Of a stretch of DNA of 12,258 bases, positions 6,106 through 12,258 are shown in pieces. This DNA is from JACQNR01 sp964533045 (GTDB lineage Bacteria > Acidobacteriota > Terriglobia > UBA7540), in assembly GCA_964533045.1 (NCBI GenBank), contig CAZHKT010000109.1, positions 1-12,258 of the forward strand, read 5' to 3'. The translations under genes were made by a program, and so were the position numbers. Position 1 is the first letter of the stretch. The number at the start of each line of letters is the position of its first letter. The notes under the pieces are model-generated. The model did not search any database and was not told the DNA's origin. It saw only the letters and a program-made list of their open reading frames with translations.

Positions 6106-7643
6106 TGGCCGCCCCCCTTTTGCTCTCCGAACACCAACGCCGTGAATAAAAAGATATCGGTAGTCTCATCCCTCCAGGCATCGGGCGGCAGGCCGGCCTT
6201 CAGGCAGGTTTGTTCCAGGAAAGTTTGCCGGTCCCAGTGCTGTTCCACCGGCACCTGCGGCAGCAACAAGCCTTCACGATTACCCCGCCGAATCACCAGA
6301 CCGTGTTCTCCCACCTTGATCTGCTTGATATCCGTGACGCGCCGCAGCGGGGAGAGCACCGACACCTCATACTCCAGCTCTGGCAGTTCCCTGAACTCGA
6401 CCGGCCGGAAGCGGGAATCCTCGAGCGCCGCCGCGATGGCCACGTCGCGCACCGTCAGGCACAGCGGCTTCATGGGAGCGATATAGCCGATGCAGCCGCG
6501 CAGTTGGCCGTGCTTCTTCAAGGTGACGAAGGCGCCGCGGTCCTGCCCGAGTTTCGCCATGCCGCCTGGGTCGCACTGGATTCGTTTCCGTTCCTTGACG
6601 GCGAAAAATACCGCCTGCTTGGCGATTTTCAACAGAGCGTCCTTTTCGCGTGGCTCCAGTGAAAACGCGGCTTGCCGGCCCGTCTTGGGATTCCTGTCCG
6701 CGTAGAATGCCGCCGCGCCGTATCCCACCACCCGGCTCTTATCGCCCGTGACGTCACCGGAGTTGGCGTATTGCAGCACCTTGGCGCCATGGGCGCCCAG
6801 CCGCTCGGCGGCTATCATGGCGGCGACGATCGGCCCGCCGCCACAGGCCTCCCAGATGCGCCGCTCAAAGTTCTGCGACATGTTGAAGTAGTCCCATTCT
6901 TCCAGCGCGTGGAGCACTTTGTGGTCCAACCGCACCGCCTCGTCGTAAGGATGAAAGTGCGAAAGGTCAGAACTCGCGACAATCAGCGTGCTTTCGCCGG
7001 CTGGCGCCGCCTGAATGGCTTTGGCCAGGGCCACGCCCAGGGCGCGTTCGATGTCGTAGTTCTGATCGCCCATCACGATGGGAACCAGCAGGAAAGATCC
7101 GAATGTCCGCTGCAAAAACGGCAGTTCGACCTCCAGCGAATGTTCTCCGCGCCCATCGACGATGCCGTGGCCGCGACCGGAGATTTTGATGAGCGGACTC
7201 GATGCCGCCAGCTTCTTGGCAAACGCCGGGTCCACCGGGATCGGGCCCAGAGGCGTCGCGTATGCGTCGCCATCATAGACCGAGTTGAAGCTGAAGGCCT
7301 CAATGTGGCAAGGCGAAATGACCACCACCCGCTGGAACTTGCGCCCCTTCAGCAAGGCGAAGGCATGCGCCGCCACCCGCCCCGAATACTCGTAGCCGGC
7401 GTGCGGAACCGCCAGCGCCACCAGCTTTCCCTCGATGGGCGTCACCGCCGCCTGGCCGAGAAAATCGTCCACCACGCGTGTGAGTTCCTTGGCCTCCCCT
7501 GGATAAAACGCGCCGGCAACCGCCGGAGGCCGGACTTTTCCCTTCGCGCTCGCCGGTGGTGCGGCCACAAGTTGATGGGGAATCCCAAGCGAGGCAAGGA
7601 ATGCTGCGACGAAAAGAATGAAGACAAACAGGCGATTCTTCAT
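6102..7643 (-). CDS. amrB: Secreted MEMO-AMMECR1 fusion (AmmeMemoRadiSam system proteins B and A)
   Basis: A 513-residue fusion of two proteins usually encoded separately. A Sec signal peptide (1-33: MKNR, hydrophobic core, cleavage likely near VAA/ASA) is followed by MEMO (about 36-315), a relative of class III extradiol dioxygenases. The residues equivalent to the human MEMO1 metal-site histidines are His81 (VPHAG) and His113 (SPCH). EHSLEVELP (167-175) and SSDLSHF (224-230) are also conserved. The position matching human Cys244 is Val298, next to Asp297 in SGDVTGD. AMMECR1 (about 330-508) carries the hallmark LRGCIGYI (381-388). The molecular function of this pair in bacteria is not settled. 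The start is taken at 7643: it forms an ATGA overlap with the radical SAM gene and has AGGG eight bases upstream, better than the ATG two codons earlier. The stop lies in the adjacent element's terminal repeat. Confidence 0.92.
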   Translation of the reverse strand: MKNRLFVFILFVAAFLASLGIPHQLVAAPPASAKGKVRPPAVAGAFYPGEAKELTRVVDDFLGQAAVTPIEGKLVALAVPHAGYEYSGRVAAHAFALLKGRKFQRVVVISPCHIEAFSFNSVYDGDAYATPLGPIPVDPAFAKKLAASSPLIKISGRGHGIVDGRGEHSLEVELPFLQRTFGSFLLVPIVMGDQNYDIERALGVALAKAIQAAPAGESTLIVASSDLSHFHPYDEAVRLDHKVLHALEEWDYFNMSQNFERRIWEACGGGPIVAAMIAAERLGAHGAKVLQYANSGDVTGDKSRVVGYGAAAFYADRNPKTGRQAAFSLEPREKDALLKIAKQAVFFAVKERKRIQCDPGGMAKLGQDRGAFVTLKKHGQLRGCIGYIAPMKPLCLTVRDVAIAAALEDSRFRPVEFRELPELEYEVSVLSPLRRVTDIKQIKVGEHGLVIRRGNREGLLLPQVPVEQHWDRQTFLEQTCLKAGLPPDAWRDETTDIFLFTALVFGEQKGGGH

Positions 7644-8806
7644 GACCATATCCCTGCAACAGGCTCTGCGCAGTAACGGCACTTGCCATCCTTGAGGTGG
7701 ATACCGCCGACGACGTATCCCGTTCGCTCAAGGACAACGCGGCGGCAGCGCGGGCAATAGGTGCTCTCCGCCGCATGCCCCGGCACGTTGCCGAGATAGA
7801 CGTAACGGAGACCTTCGGCGTCGGCGGCAGCCTTGGCGCGCTCGAGCGTGGCGAGCGGCGTGGGCGGCAGATTCTTGAGCAAGTATTCAGGGTGAAAACG
7901 CGAAAAGTGCACCGGAACGTCCCGTCCCAGGTTCGCCTTGATCCACCGGGCAAGCGCCTGAAACTCCGCGTCGCTATCGTTGAGCGTGGGGATGACGAGG
8001 TACACAATCTCCATCCACATGCCTTGCTGGCGCATCAGCACCAGGGCATTCAGAACATGCTTCAGTTCGCCGTTCACAATCTCCTTGTAGAATTTTTCGG
8101 AAAAGGCTTTCAAATCCACTTTAATGGCGTCCACGTTCCGGCAGAGTTTCTTGAGAGGCTCTTCGGTGATGTATCCTCCGGTGATGACGACGCTCCGCAC
8201 GCTGGCTTCACGGGCAGCGCGGGCTGTATCCAGCATGTATTCGTAGAAAACGACCGGCTCGCTGTAGGTATAGGCGACGACCGGACAACGGTTCTGGCGG
8301 GCGAGCTGAACCACCTGGGCGGGCGGCGCGTAGGTGCTGCGCACCTGCTCGGGCCGCACCTGGGAGATTTCCCAGTTCTGGCACATTTTGCAGTTCACGT
8401 TGCAGCCCGCCGTGGCCAGGGAAAAGGCTCTCGCGCCGGGCAAGAAGTGGAAGAGCGGCTTCTTCTCGATCGGGTCGATATGTGCCGTCACCACGCGCGA
8501 ATGGACCAGGGTGTAATAGGTGCCGCCGCGGTTCTCTCGCACGCCGCAGTAACCCCGTTCGCGATCATCAATCACGCACTCGCGCGGGCAGAGCGTGCAT
8601 CGAATCTTCTTGAAGGGTTTTTTCTCGTAGAACTGCGCTTCCTGGATGAATTGTGCATCGCTCCCCTCGGCGGCGAGAGGCATCAGGCTGGGAGACGCAG
8701 CTATCATCCCCGAGCAGCCGGCCAGATACGGCAGGGCGGCCTTCAGAAATGACCGGCGGTCCGTCCAGCTGCTCATGCTGTCGTTGCTCGCTCCCTGCTT
8801 GCTCAT
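7640..8806 (-). CDS. amrS: AmmeMemoRadiSam radical SAM enzyme with Tat signal and lipobox
   Basis: A 388-residue PflA-like radical SAM protein of the AmmeMemoRadiSam type. CNVNCKMC (Cys135, 139, 142) is the CxxxCxxC that binds the SAM-coordinated 4Fe-4S cluster; SEP (182-184), VITGGY (207-212) and KVDLKAF (229-235) follow the usual barrel pattern. An N-terminal Cys set (70, 73, 77, 87) and a C-terminal zinc-ribbon-like set (351, 354, 376, 379) flank it. The N-terminus reads DRRSFLKAALPYLAGC: a twin-arginine motif at 17-18, a hydrophobic stretch, then a perfect LAGC lipobox with Cys31. This predicts Tat export and lipid anchoring, which is surprising for an enzyme needing SAM. The start at 8806 is set by the ATGA overlap with the DUF362 gene. 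Met11 (8776), with AGGGAG upstream, is an alternative that keeps the signal intact. The downstream MEMO-AMMECR1 gene overlaps by another ATGA. Confidence 0.93.
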   Translation of the reverse strand: MSKQGASNDSMSSWTDRRSFLKAALPYLAGCSGMIAASPSLMPLAAEGSDAQFIQEAQFYEKKPFKKIRCTLCPRECVIDDRERGYCGVRENRGGTYYTLVHSRVVTAHIDPIEKKPLFHFLPGARAFSLATAGCNVNCKMCQNWEISQVRPEQVRSTYAPPAQVVQLARQNRCPVVAYTYSEPVVFYEYMLDTARAAREASVRSVVITGGYITEEPLKKLCRNVDAIKVDLKAFSEKFYKEIVNGELKHVLNALVLMRQQGMWMEIVYLVIPTLNDSDAEFQALARWIKANLGRDVPVHFSRFHPEYLLKNLPPTPLATLERAKAAADAEGLRYVYLGNVPGHAAESTYCPRCRRVVLERTGYVVGGIHLKDGKCRYCAEPVAGIWS

Positions 8807-9780
8807 ACGTTCACCACTTCGATCTTGTCCAAGTCATTGGTGCCGAGGCGATGGCCGGCATCGGCGGCGGTGGCAATGTATGTGGGCTCGCGGTTCACTT
8901 CTTTCAGCGTTTTCAGGCCTTTTTCCTTCCGCTTGCGCTCGAGAATCCGCCAGCCGATTCGGTCGAGCGCCACCGGGTCCCGAGACACGAGGAGTCCGTT
9001 CTCCGGCCAGGCCCACTGCGGCATGAAGGACGGCCCTCCGTCATACTGGGCGGTCAGCGCATCGCAAATGTGCAGCCGGAACTTCTGGCGGATCGCCGGC
9101 AGCAGGTTGGCATCGGCAATATAGGGGTCGCCCACGTCGAGGTGATATTTATTGGGGTTGTGGAGGGCGCCAAAGGCGTTCTTCAGCGCCATGGTAACCC
9201 CGGTGATTCCATGGTCCTTCAGCACCGGCAGATTGATCACCACATCGCAAGCCTGAGTCAGCGTCCGTGCCAGCAGGCTTCCGACGCTGCCCGCGACGGC
9301 GAGTTCCTCCTCGTAGCCCAGCACGTCGTTGCCGATGCAGCGGACGCCGGCCCCTCGCTCTCTCACCTTGAAGTGGGCACTCTCCAGATCGGCGTTCAAA
9401 CGGTCCCAAATAATGATGTTACGGACGCCCGCCTGCTGGAGCCGTTCGCAAATGGCTTCCACCAGCACAACGTGGGTTGAGAGCCCGCGTCCTGCGAGGC
9501 AGTTTACTTTCAGTCCGACGCGTTCTGCGGGGCGCACGATCTGGCCCCATGCCTCCCGAGGGCTGTCACGTCCCGTCAAGGCCTGGATGGAACGGTCCAG
9601 CAGGGCCAGCAAACGTGCGGAGTCAATGGTTGACCCGGAGGGCCGTAACTGGGCGTCGCGGGCCAGAACCACGCGCGACTTGCCGGGATTTGCCTGCAGG
9701 TAAGGAAGGGGTTGTGTCGGAGCGGCCCAGGCGAGCGGGACGGCCGCCGCGAACCGCAGGATTTGACGACGGTTGGGCAT
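8803..9780 (-). CDS. Exported DUF362 protein
   Basis: A 325-residue DUF362 protein. Recognisable parts are VGLKVNCLAG (88-97), VRNIIIWDR (119-127), DVVINLPVLKDHGITGVTMALKN (179-201, split here by familiar INLP and K-x-H elements), DALTAQYDGGP (240-250) and SRDPVALDRIGW (266-277). DUF362 members occur in anaerobic and redox gene clusters and are sometimes fused to ferredoxin domains; this one has no CxxCxxCxxxC cluster. The N-terminus MPNRRQILRFAAAVPLAWA has a twin arginine and a short hydrophobic core, suggesting Tat export like its neighbours, though Ile replaces the usual Phe. The start at 9780 is fixed by GGAGG six bases upstream; the open frame continues to 9999 but overlaps the upstream gene. 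Its stop overlaps the radical SAM start by ATGA. Its biochemical activity is unknown. Confidence 0.9.
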   Translation of the reverse strand: MPNRRQILRFAAAVPLAWAAPTQPLPYLQANPGKSRVVLARDAQLRPSGSTIDSARLLALLDRSIQALTGRDSPREAWGQIVRPAERVGLKVNCLAGRGLSTHVVLVEAICERLQQAGVRNIIIWDRLNADLESAHFKVRERGAGVRCIGNDVLGYEEELAVAGSVGSLLARTLTQACDVVINLPVLKDHGITGVTMALKNAFGALHNPNKYHLDVGDPYIADANLLPAIRQKFRLHICDALTAQYDGGPSFMPQWAWPENGLLVSRDPVALDRIGWRILERKRKEKGLKTLKEVNREPTYIATAADAGHRLGTNDLDKIEVVNV

Positions 9781-9786
9781 CCATTG

Positions 9787-9792
9787 CCTCCT
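9787..9792 (-). promoter_or_regulatory. Shine-Dalgarno deciding the DUF362 start
   Basis: On the minus strand AGGAGG ends six bases before the ATG at 9780. This selects the short form with an N-terminal signal peptide. The 52-base gap to the preceding synthetase gene shows no convincing promoter or terminator, so read-through is likely. Confidence 0.75.
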
Positions 9793-9832
9793 GCGAGTCA
9801 ATCGGGCCCTCACCTCTAAGTTTACACCCGCT

Positions 9833-11959
9833 TCAATCGCACAGGCGCACGCGCGCATCCACGGCGCGGAATCGGTCCCGTTCGGGGAAAACCAGGAAGG
9901 GATTGATCTCGATTTCCGCAATCTGGGGCAAGTCCTCCACCAGACGCGAAAATCGCTGAAGGACTTCCGCCAGTCCCTGGAAATCAACCGGAGCCTCACC
10001 GCGCACGCCTTCCAGGAGCGCGTAACCTCGAATCTGGCGGATCATTTCACCGGCGTCCACATCGGTCAGGGGTGGGACGCGGAAGGTCACATCCTTGAGC
10101 GTTTCGACGAAGATTCCGCCAAGGCCGAACATCAGAAGCTGTCCAAACACTGCGTCGCGGGTCATTCCCAGAATCACCTCGCGCCCGCCGCGGACGAATT
10201 CCTGAACCAAGAACGCGGGAGGCTGGGATGATGCGGTTCCCTGCTTCTGGCAGTGCTCTGCCAGGGACGCCGCCATGCGTTCGGCGGCTGCATGCAACTC
10301 CTCCGGAGTGCGCAAATCAAGAGCCACTCCGCCGACCTCTGTTTTATGCACGATGCCAGGCGAGATAGCCTTCAGAACAGCCGGGAAAGTAAAATCCTGC
10401 GCGCGCAACCGCATTTCGCGGAGGTCCGGGACCATCACATGGCGCGCCACCGGAATTCCATAAGCCTCCAGGAGCTGCAGCGCCTCGGGGGTGGTCAGTT
10501 GTCGTCGCCCTTCGGAGCGGACCTGGGCAAGTAATTCGTGCCCACCCCTGCGGTTGACTTCGAACTTTCTGATCTGGCCCAGAGAACGCTCCTGCCACTG
10601 ACGGTGCCGGTCCAGCGCCCACAGCGCGCGCACCGCCGATTCCGGAAACATGTAAATCGCCATGTGGCCGGGATATTTCTCGTTAAATTCCTTAAAGAAC
10701 TGCTCCTGGGCCATCATCACGGAGAGCACCGGCTTCTCGAACTGGCGGCGCAACTCCTCGATGCCGCTCGCAATCTCCATGGCGCTGGTCATCATGGGTG
10801 GAACAAAAACCACCAGCAGTGAATCGATCCCCTCGTCCTCCAGAATGAGGCGCGCGCAGGCCTGATACTTGCTGCGGTCGGACATGGGCGTCATGTCCAC
10901 CGGATTCACGATGCTGGCTTCGGGCGGGAGGAGTCGCTTCAGTTCCGAGGTGGTCCGTTCGGAGAACTTGCCGATGGCCAGTCCCATGCTGATGGCGGTA
11001 TCCGCCGCCATAATGGCCGGGCCGCCCGCGTTGGTGAGAATGGCCAGCCGGTTTCCGCGCGGGGCGGGATTCTTGCTGAAACCCATCGCCAGGTCGAACA
11101 GTTCCTCGACCGTGTCAACCCGGATGACACCGCACTGCTCGAGCAGGTCGTCGGTGGCCACATCCAGTCCCTGCGACGCGATCGCTCCGGTGTGCGAGGA
11201 GGCGGCGCGCGCGCCGGCCACCGTGCGGCCGGACTTCACCGCCACCAGGGGTTTTCGTTTGGAGACCCGCCGCGCCAGCTGAATAAACTGCTGCATGTTG
11301 CCAAAGGATTCGAGGTACATCAGAATCAGGTCGGTCTGCGCGTCGTCCTCCCAGTACGCCAGCAAGTCGTTCACCGAAACATCCAGCTTGTTCCCCATGC
11401 TGACAAAGTAAGAAAAGCCGATATCGAGTTGGCGTGCCATGTTGAGGATGGCCACCCCCAGCCCGCCGCTCTGGGACATGAAGCCGATGCGGCCGGCGAG
11501 CGGCAGGGTGGGCGCAAAGGTCGCGTCCATCCGCACGTCCGGATGAGTATTGATGACGCCCATACAATTCGGGCCGATGACGCGCATGCCGTACCGCGCC
11601 ATGCGCTCCTCCAGTTGCTCTTCGTATTCGCGGCCTTCCGCGCCCGTCTCCTTGAACCCGGCGGTGATGACGATCAATCCTTTCACCCCCTTCTTTCCGC
11701 AGTCATCCACCACCCCCAGCACTTCGTTGCGCGGGACGACAATGATGGCCAGGTCCACGGGATCCGGAATCGCCGAGACGCTGGGAAAAGCTTTGATAGA
11801 GTGGATGTAATCGGCCTTCGGATTGACGGGAAACACCTTGCCGTGAAAGTTGTACTCAATGAGGTTGTGCATGAGCTCGCGCCCAATGGCCCCCGGACGG
11901 CGGGAGGCTCCAACCACGGCGATGGATCGGGGTTTGAAAATGCAGTCGAGCGGATTCAT
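9833..11959 (-). CDS. ADP-forming acyl-CoA synthetase (fused alpha-beta acetate-CoA ligase type)
   Basis: A 708-residue cytoplasmic enzyme of the NDP-forming acyl-CoA synthetase superfamily, which interconverts acyl-CoA + ADP + Pi with acid + CoA + ATP. Domains in order: CoA-binding Rossmann domain (about 1-130, SIAVVGASRRPGAIG at 12-26, VIGPNCMGVIN at 127-137), succinyl-CoA-ligase-like domain (about 148-290) with the phosphohistidine motif SSHTGAIAS (His256), a further CoA-ligase domain (about 300-460), and an ATP-grasp domain (about 480-700) with SPGIVHKTEVGGV (His538) and the terminal EIEINPF (682-688). Both swinging-phosphate histidines are present, so it should be active. No GNAT domain is attached. 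Substrate specificity cannot be read; acetate is the default guess. The start at 11959 has GGAGGA six bases upstream. It lies 120 bases after a methyltransferase-like gene and 52 before DUF362. Confidence 0.93.
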   Translation of the reverse strand: MNPLDCIFKPRSIAVVGASRRPGAIGRELMHNLIEYNFHGKVFPVNPKADYIHSIKAFPSVSAIPDPVDLAIIVVPRNEVLGVVDDCGKKGVKGLIVITAGFKETGAEGREYEEQLEERMARYGMRVIGPNCMGVINTHPDVRMDATFAPTLPLAGRIGFMSQSGGLGVAILNMARQLDIGFSYFVSMGNKLDVSVNDLLAYWEDDAQTDLILMYLESFGNMQQFIQLARRVSKRKPLVAVKSGRTVAGARAASSHTGAIASQGLDVATDDLLEQCGVIRVDTVEELFDLAMGFSKNPAPRGNRLAILTNAGGPAIMAADTAISMGLAIGKFSERTTSELKRLLPPEASIVNPVDMTPMSDRSKYQACARLILEDEGIDSLLVVFVPPMMTSAMEIASGIEELRRQFEKPVLSVMMAQEQFFKEFNEKYPGHMAIYMFPESAVRALWALDRHRQWQERSLGQIRKFEVNRRGGHELLAQVRSEGRRQLTTPEALQLLEAYGIPVARHVMVPDLREMRLRAQDFTFPAVLKAISPGIVHKTEVGGVALDLRTPEELHAAAERMAASLAEHCQKQGTASSQPPAFLVQEFVRGGREVILGMTRDAVFGQLLMFGLGGIFVETLKDVTFRVPPLTDVDAGEMIRQIRGYALLEGVRGEAPVDFQGLAEVLQRFSRLVEDLPQIAEIEINPFLVFPERDRFRAVDARVRLCD

Positions 11960-11965
11960 GGATAT

Positions 11966-11971
11966 TCCTCC
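11966..11971 (-). promoter_or_regulatory. Shine-Dalgarno of the acyl-CoA synthetase gene
   Basis: On the minus strand GGAGGA ends six bases before the ATG at 11959. It supports this start over the ATG ten codons upstream. Confidence 0.75.
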
Positions 11972-11975
11972 GGGC

Positions 11976-11987
11976 GCCTCGCGAGGC
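11976..11987. promoter_or_regulatory. 12-bp perfect palindrome in the leader of the synthetase gene
   Basis: GCCTCGCGAGGC is a perfect palindrome immediately upstream of the ribosome site and downstream of the proposed promoter. In DNA it could be a dimeric repressor site. In RNA it could form a short GCCT/AGGC stem close to the Shine-Dalgarno. Palindromes of this size also arise by chance in GC-rich DNA. Confidence 0.3.
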
Positions 11988-12037
11988 AATGAAAAGTGCG
12001 GCGCTGTCCGCCTCGGGGCCCGAGCTTCATCGCCCTC

Positions 12038-12066
12038 ATTGAATGCCTGCCGGAAGCGTAAGTCAA
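12038..12066 (-). promoter_or_regulatory. Candidate sigma70-type promoter for the minus-strand operon
   Basis: Reading the minus strand, TTGACT (12066-12061, five of six to the -35 consensus) is followed after exactly 17 bases by TTCAAT (12043-12038, four of six to the -10). It lies just past the stop of the methyltransferase-like gene and leaves a leader of roughly 70 bases before the synthetase ATG. It would drive the synthetase, DUF362, amrS and MEMO-AMMECR1 genes as a unit. It is the only good promoter match I found in the gaps examined; start-site mapping is absent. Confidence 0.5.
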
Positions 12067-12079
12067 TCCGCGACCCGGC

Positions 12080-12258
12080 CTAAGAACCCCCCTGTCTTCG
12101 GCGGAGCGATGCATCCCGCTCCGCATGCCAGGCACGGACGGCCCGGGGAATTTCCCGCAGATTCTCCACCGGCGTGCGCAGCGGAATGGCGCACTCGGGC
12201 GCCACGAGGGGCACGCCGGCGTCGAGCACGCGAAAAACTTCGGCGCGCACATCCCCCG
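12080..12258 (-). CDS. C-terminal end of a UroD/MtaA-like methyltransferase (partial)
   Basis: The minus strand is open from the window edge to a TAG at 12082-12080, giving the last 58 residues of a protein. The segment DAGVPLVAPECAIPLRTPVE followed by NLREI resembles the C-terminal strand and helix of the uroporphyrinogen decarboxylase superfamily. It fits best the MtaA/MtbA-type corrinoid methyltransferases, in which a G-(x)n-P-x-C element (here Cys22 of the visible part) precedes a T/P-x-x-N helix. These enzymes move methyl groups between corrinoid proteins and thiols or pterins. The catalytic zinc site lies outside the window, so methyltransferase and decarboxylase cannot be told apart with certainty. 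It is co-directional with the synthetase gene but separated by 120 bases containing a promoter candidate. Confidence 0.7.
   Translation of the reverse strand, partial: GDVRAEVFRVLDAGVPLVAPECAIPLRTPVENLREIPRAVRAWHAERDASLRRRQGGS

Noticed and set aside
11956..12252. 98-residue minus-strand open frame starting with MCAPKFF
   Set aside because: Composition is unlike a protein and it is out of frame with the partial methyltransferase-like gene ending at 12080, which has a recognisable C-terminal pattern.
1..12258. CRISPR arrays, tRNA or rRNA genes, phage or toxin-antitoxin genes
   Set aside because: No regularly spaced repeats, cloverleaf with CCA-type ends, rRNA-like tracts or matching small gene pairs were seen on either strand.

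Overview
The window is a GC-rich (clearly above 60% by eye), densely packed bacterial stretch. It holds two convergent gene runs. Gene content (a NapH/NapG-type polyferredoxin, a DUF6599-like lipoprotein, a membrane SpeE-like protein, an AmmeMemoRadiSam set, DUF362, an ADP-forming acyl-CoA synthetase and a corrinoid-type methyltransferase) and the style of the palindromic repeat fit an Acidobacteriota-like or similar uncultured Gram-negative soil or sediment bacterium. That placement is inference; there is no rRNA or other phylogenetic marker here.

Plus-strand run (1-5929). A probable tail of an upstream gene (1-48) is followed by four genes: (i) a membrane polyferredoxin that looks like NapH and NapG fused end to end, with six 4Fe-4S motifs; (ii) a small DUF6599-like lipoprotein, joined by an ATGA stop/start overlap; (iii) a Tat-signal aldo/keto-reductase-like protein with a C-terminal two-cluster ferredoxin domain, in which three of the four usual catalytic residues appear to be replaced; (iv) a 789-residue membrane protein with a spermidine-synthase-like domain between two homologous membrane halves.

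Junction (5926-6105). A 180-bp element with perfect 15-bp terminal inverted repeats sits exactly between the convergent runs. The TAG stop codons of both flanking genes lie inside its CTAG ends. It looks like a non-autonomous element (MITE) inserted into a palindromic CTAG that originally held both stop codons. It contains a compact double-hairpin palindrome.

Minus-strand run (12258 down to 6102). In transcription order: the C-terminal end of a UroD/MtaA-like methyltransferase, a gap with a good sigma70-type promoter, a fused ADP-forming acyl-CoA synthetase, a Tat-like-signal DUF362 protein, an AmmeMemoRadiSam radical SAM enzyme (amrS) with a Tat signal and a lipobox, and a Sec-signal MEMO-AMMECR1 fusion (amrB-amrA). 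The last three are joined by two successive ATGA overlaps.

How they may work together. Nearly every protein between 81 and 9780 carries an export signal or membrane anchor, and several carry Fe-S clusters. The most interesting reading is an extracytoplasmic redox system. The transmembrane polyferredoxin would bring electrons across the membrane to exported Fe-S partners, including an exported radical SAM lipoprotein. The SAM-fold domain of the membrane SpeE-like protein is also predicted, by the positive-inside rule, to lie outside. The substrate and product are unknown and the joint function is inference.
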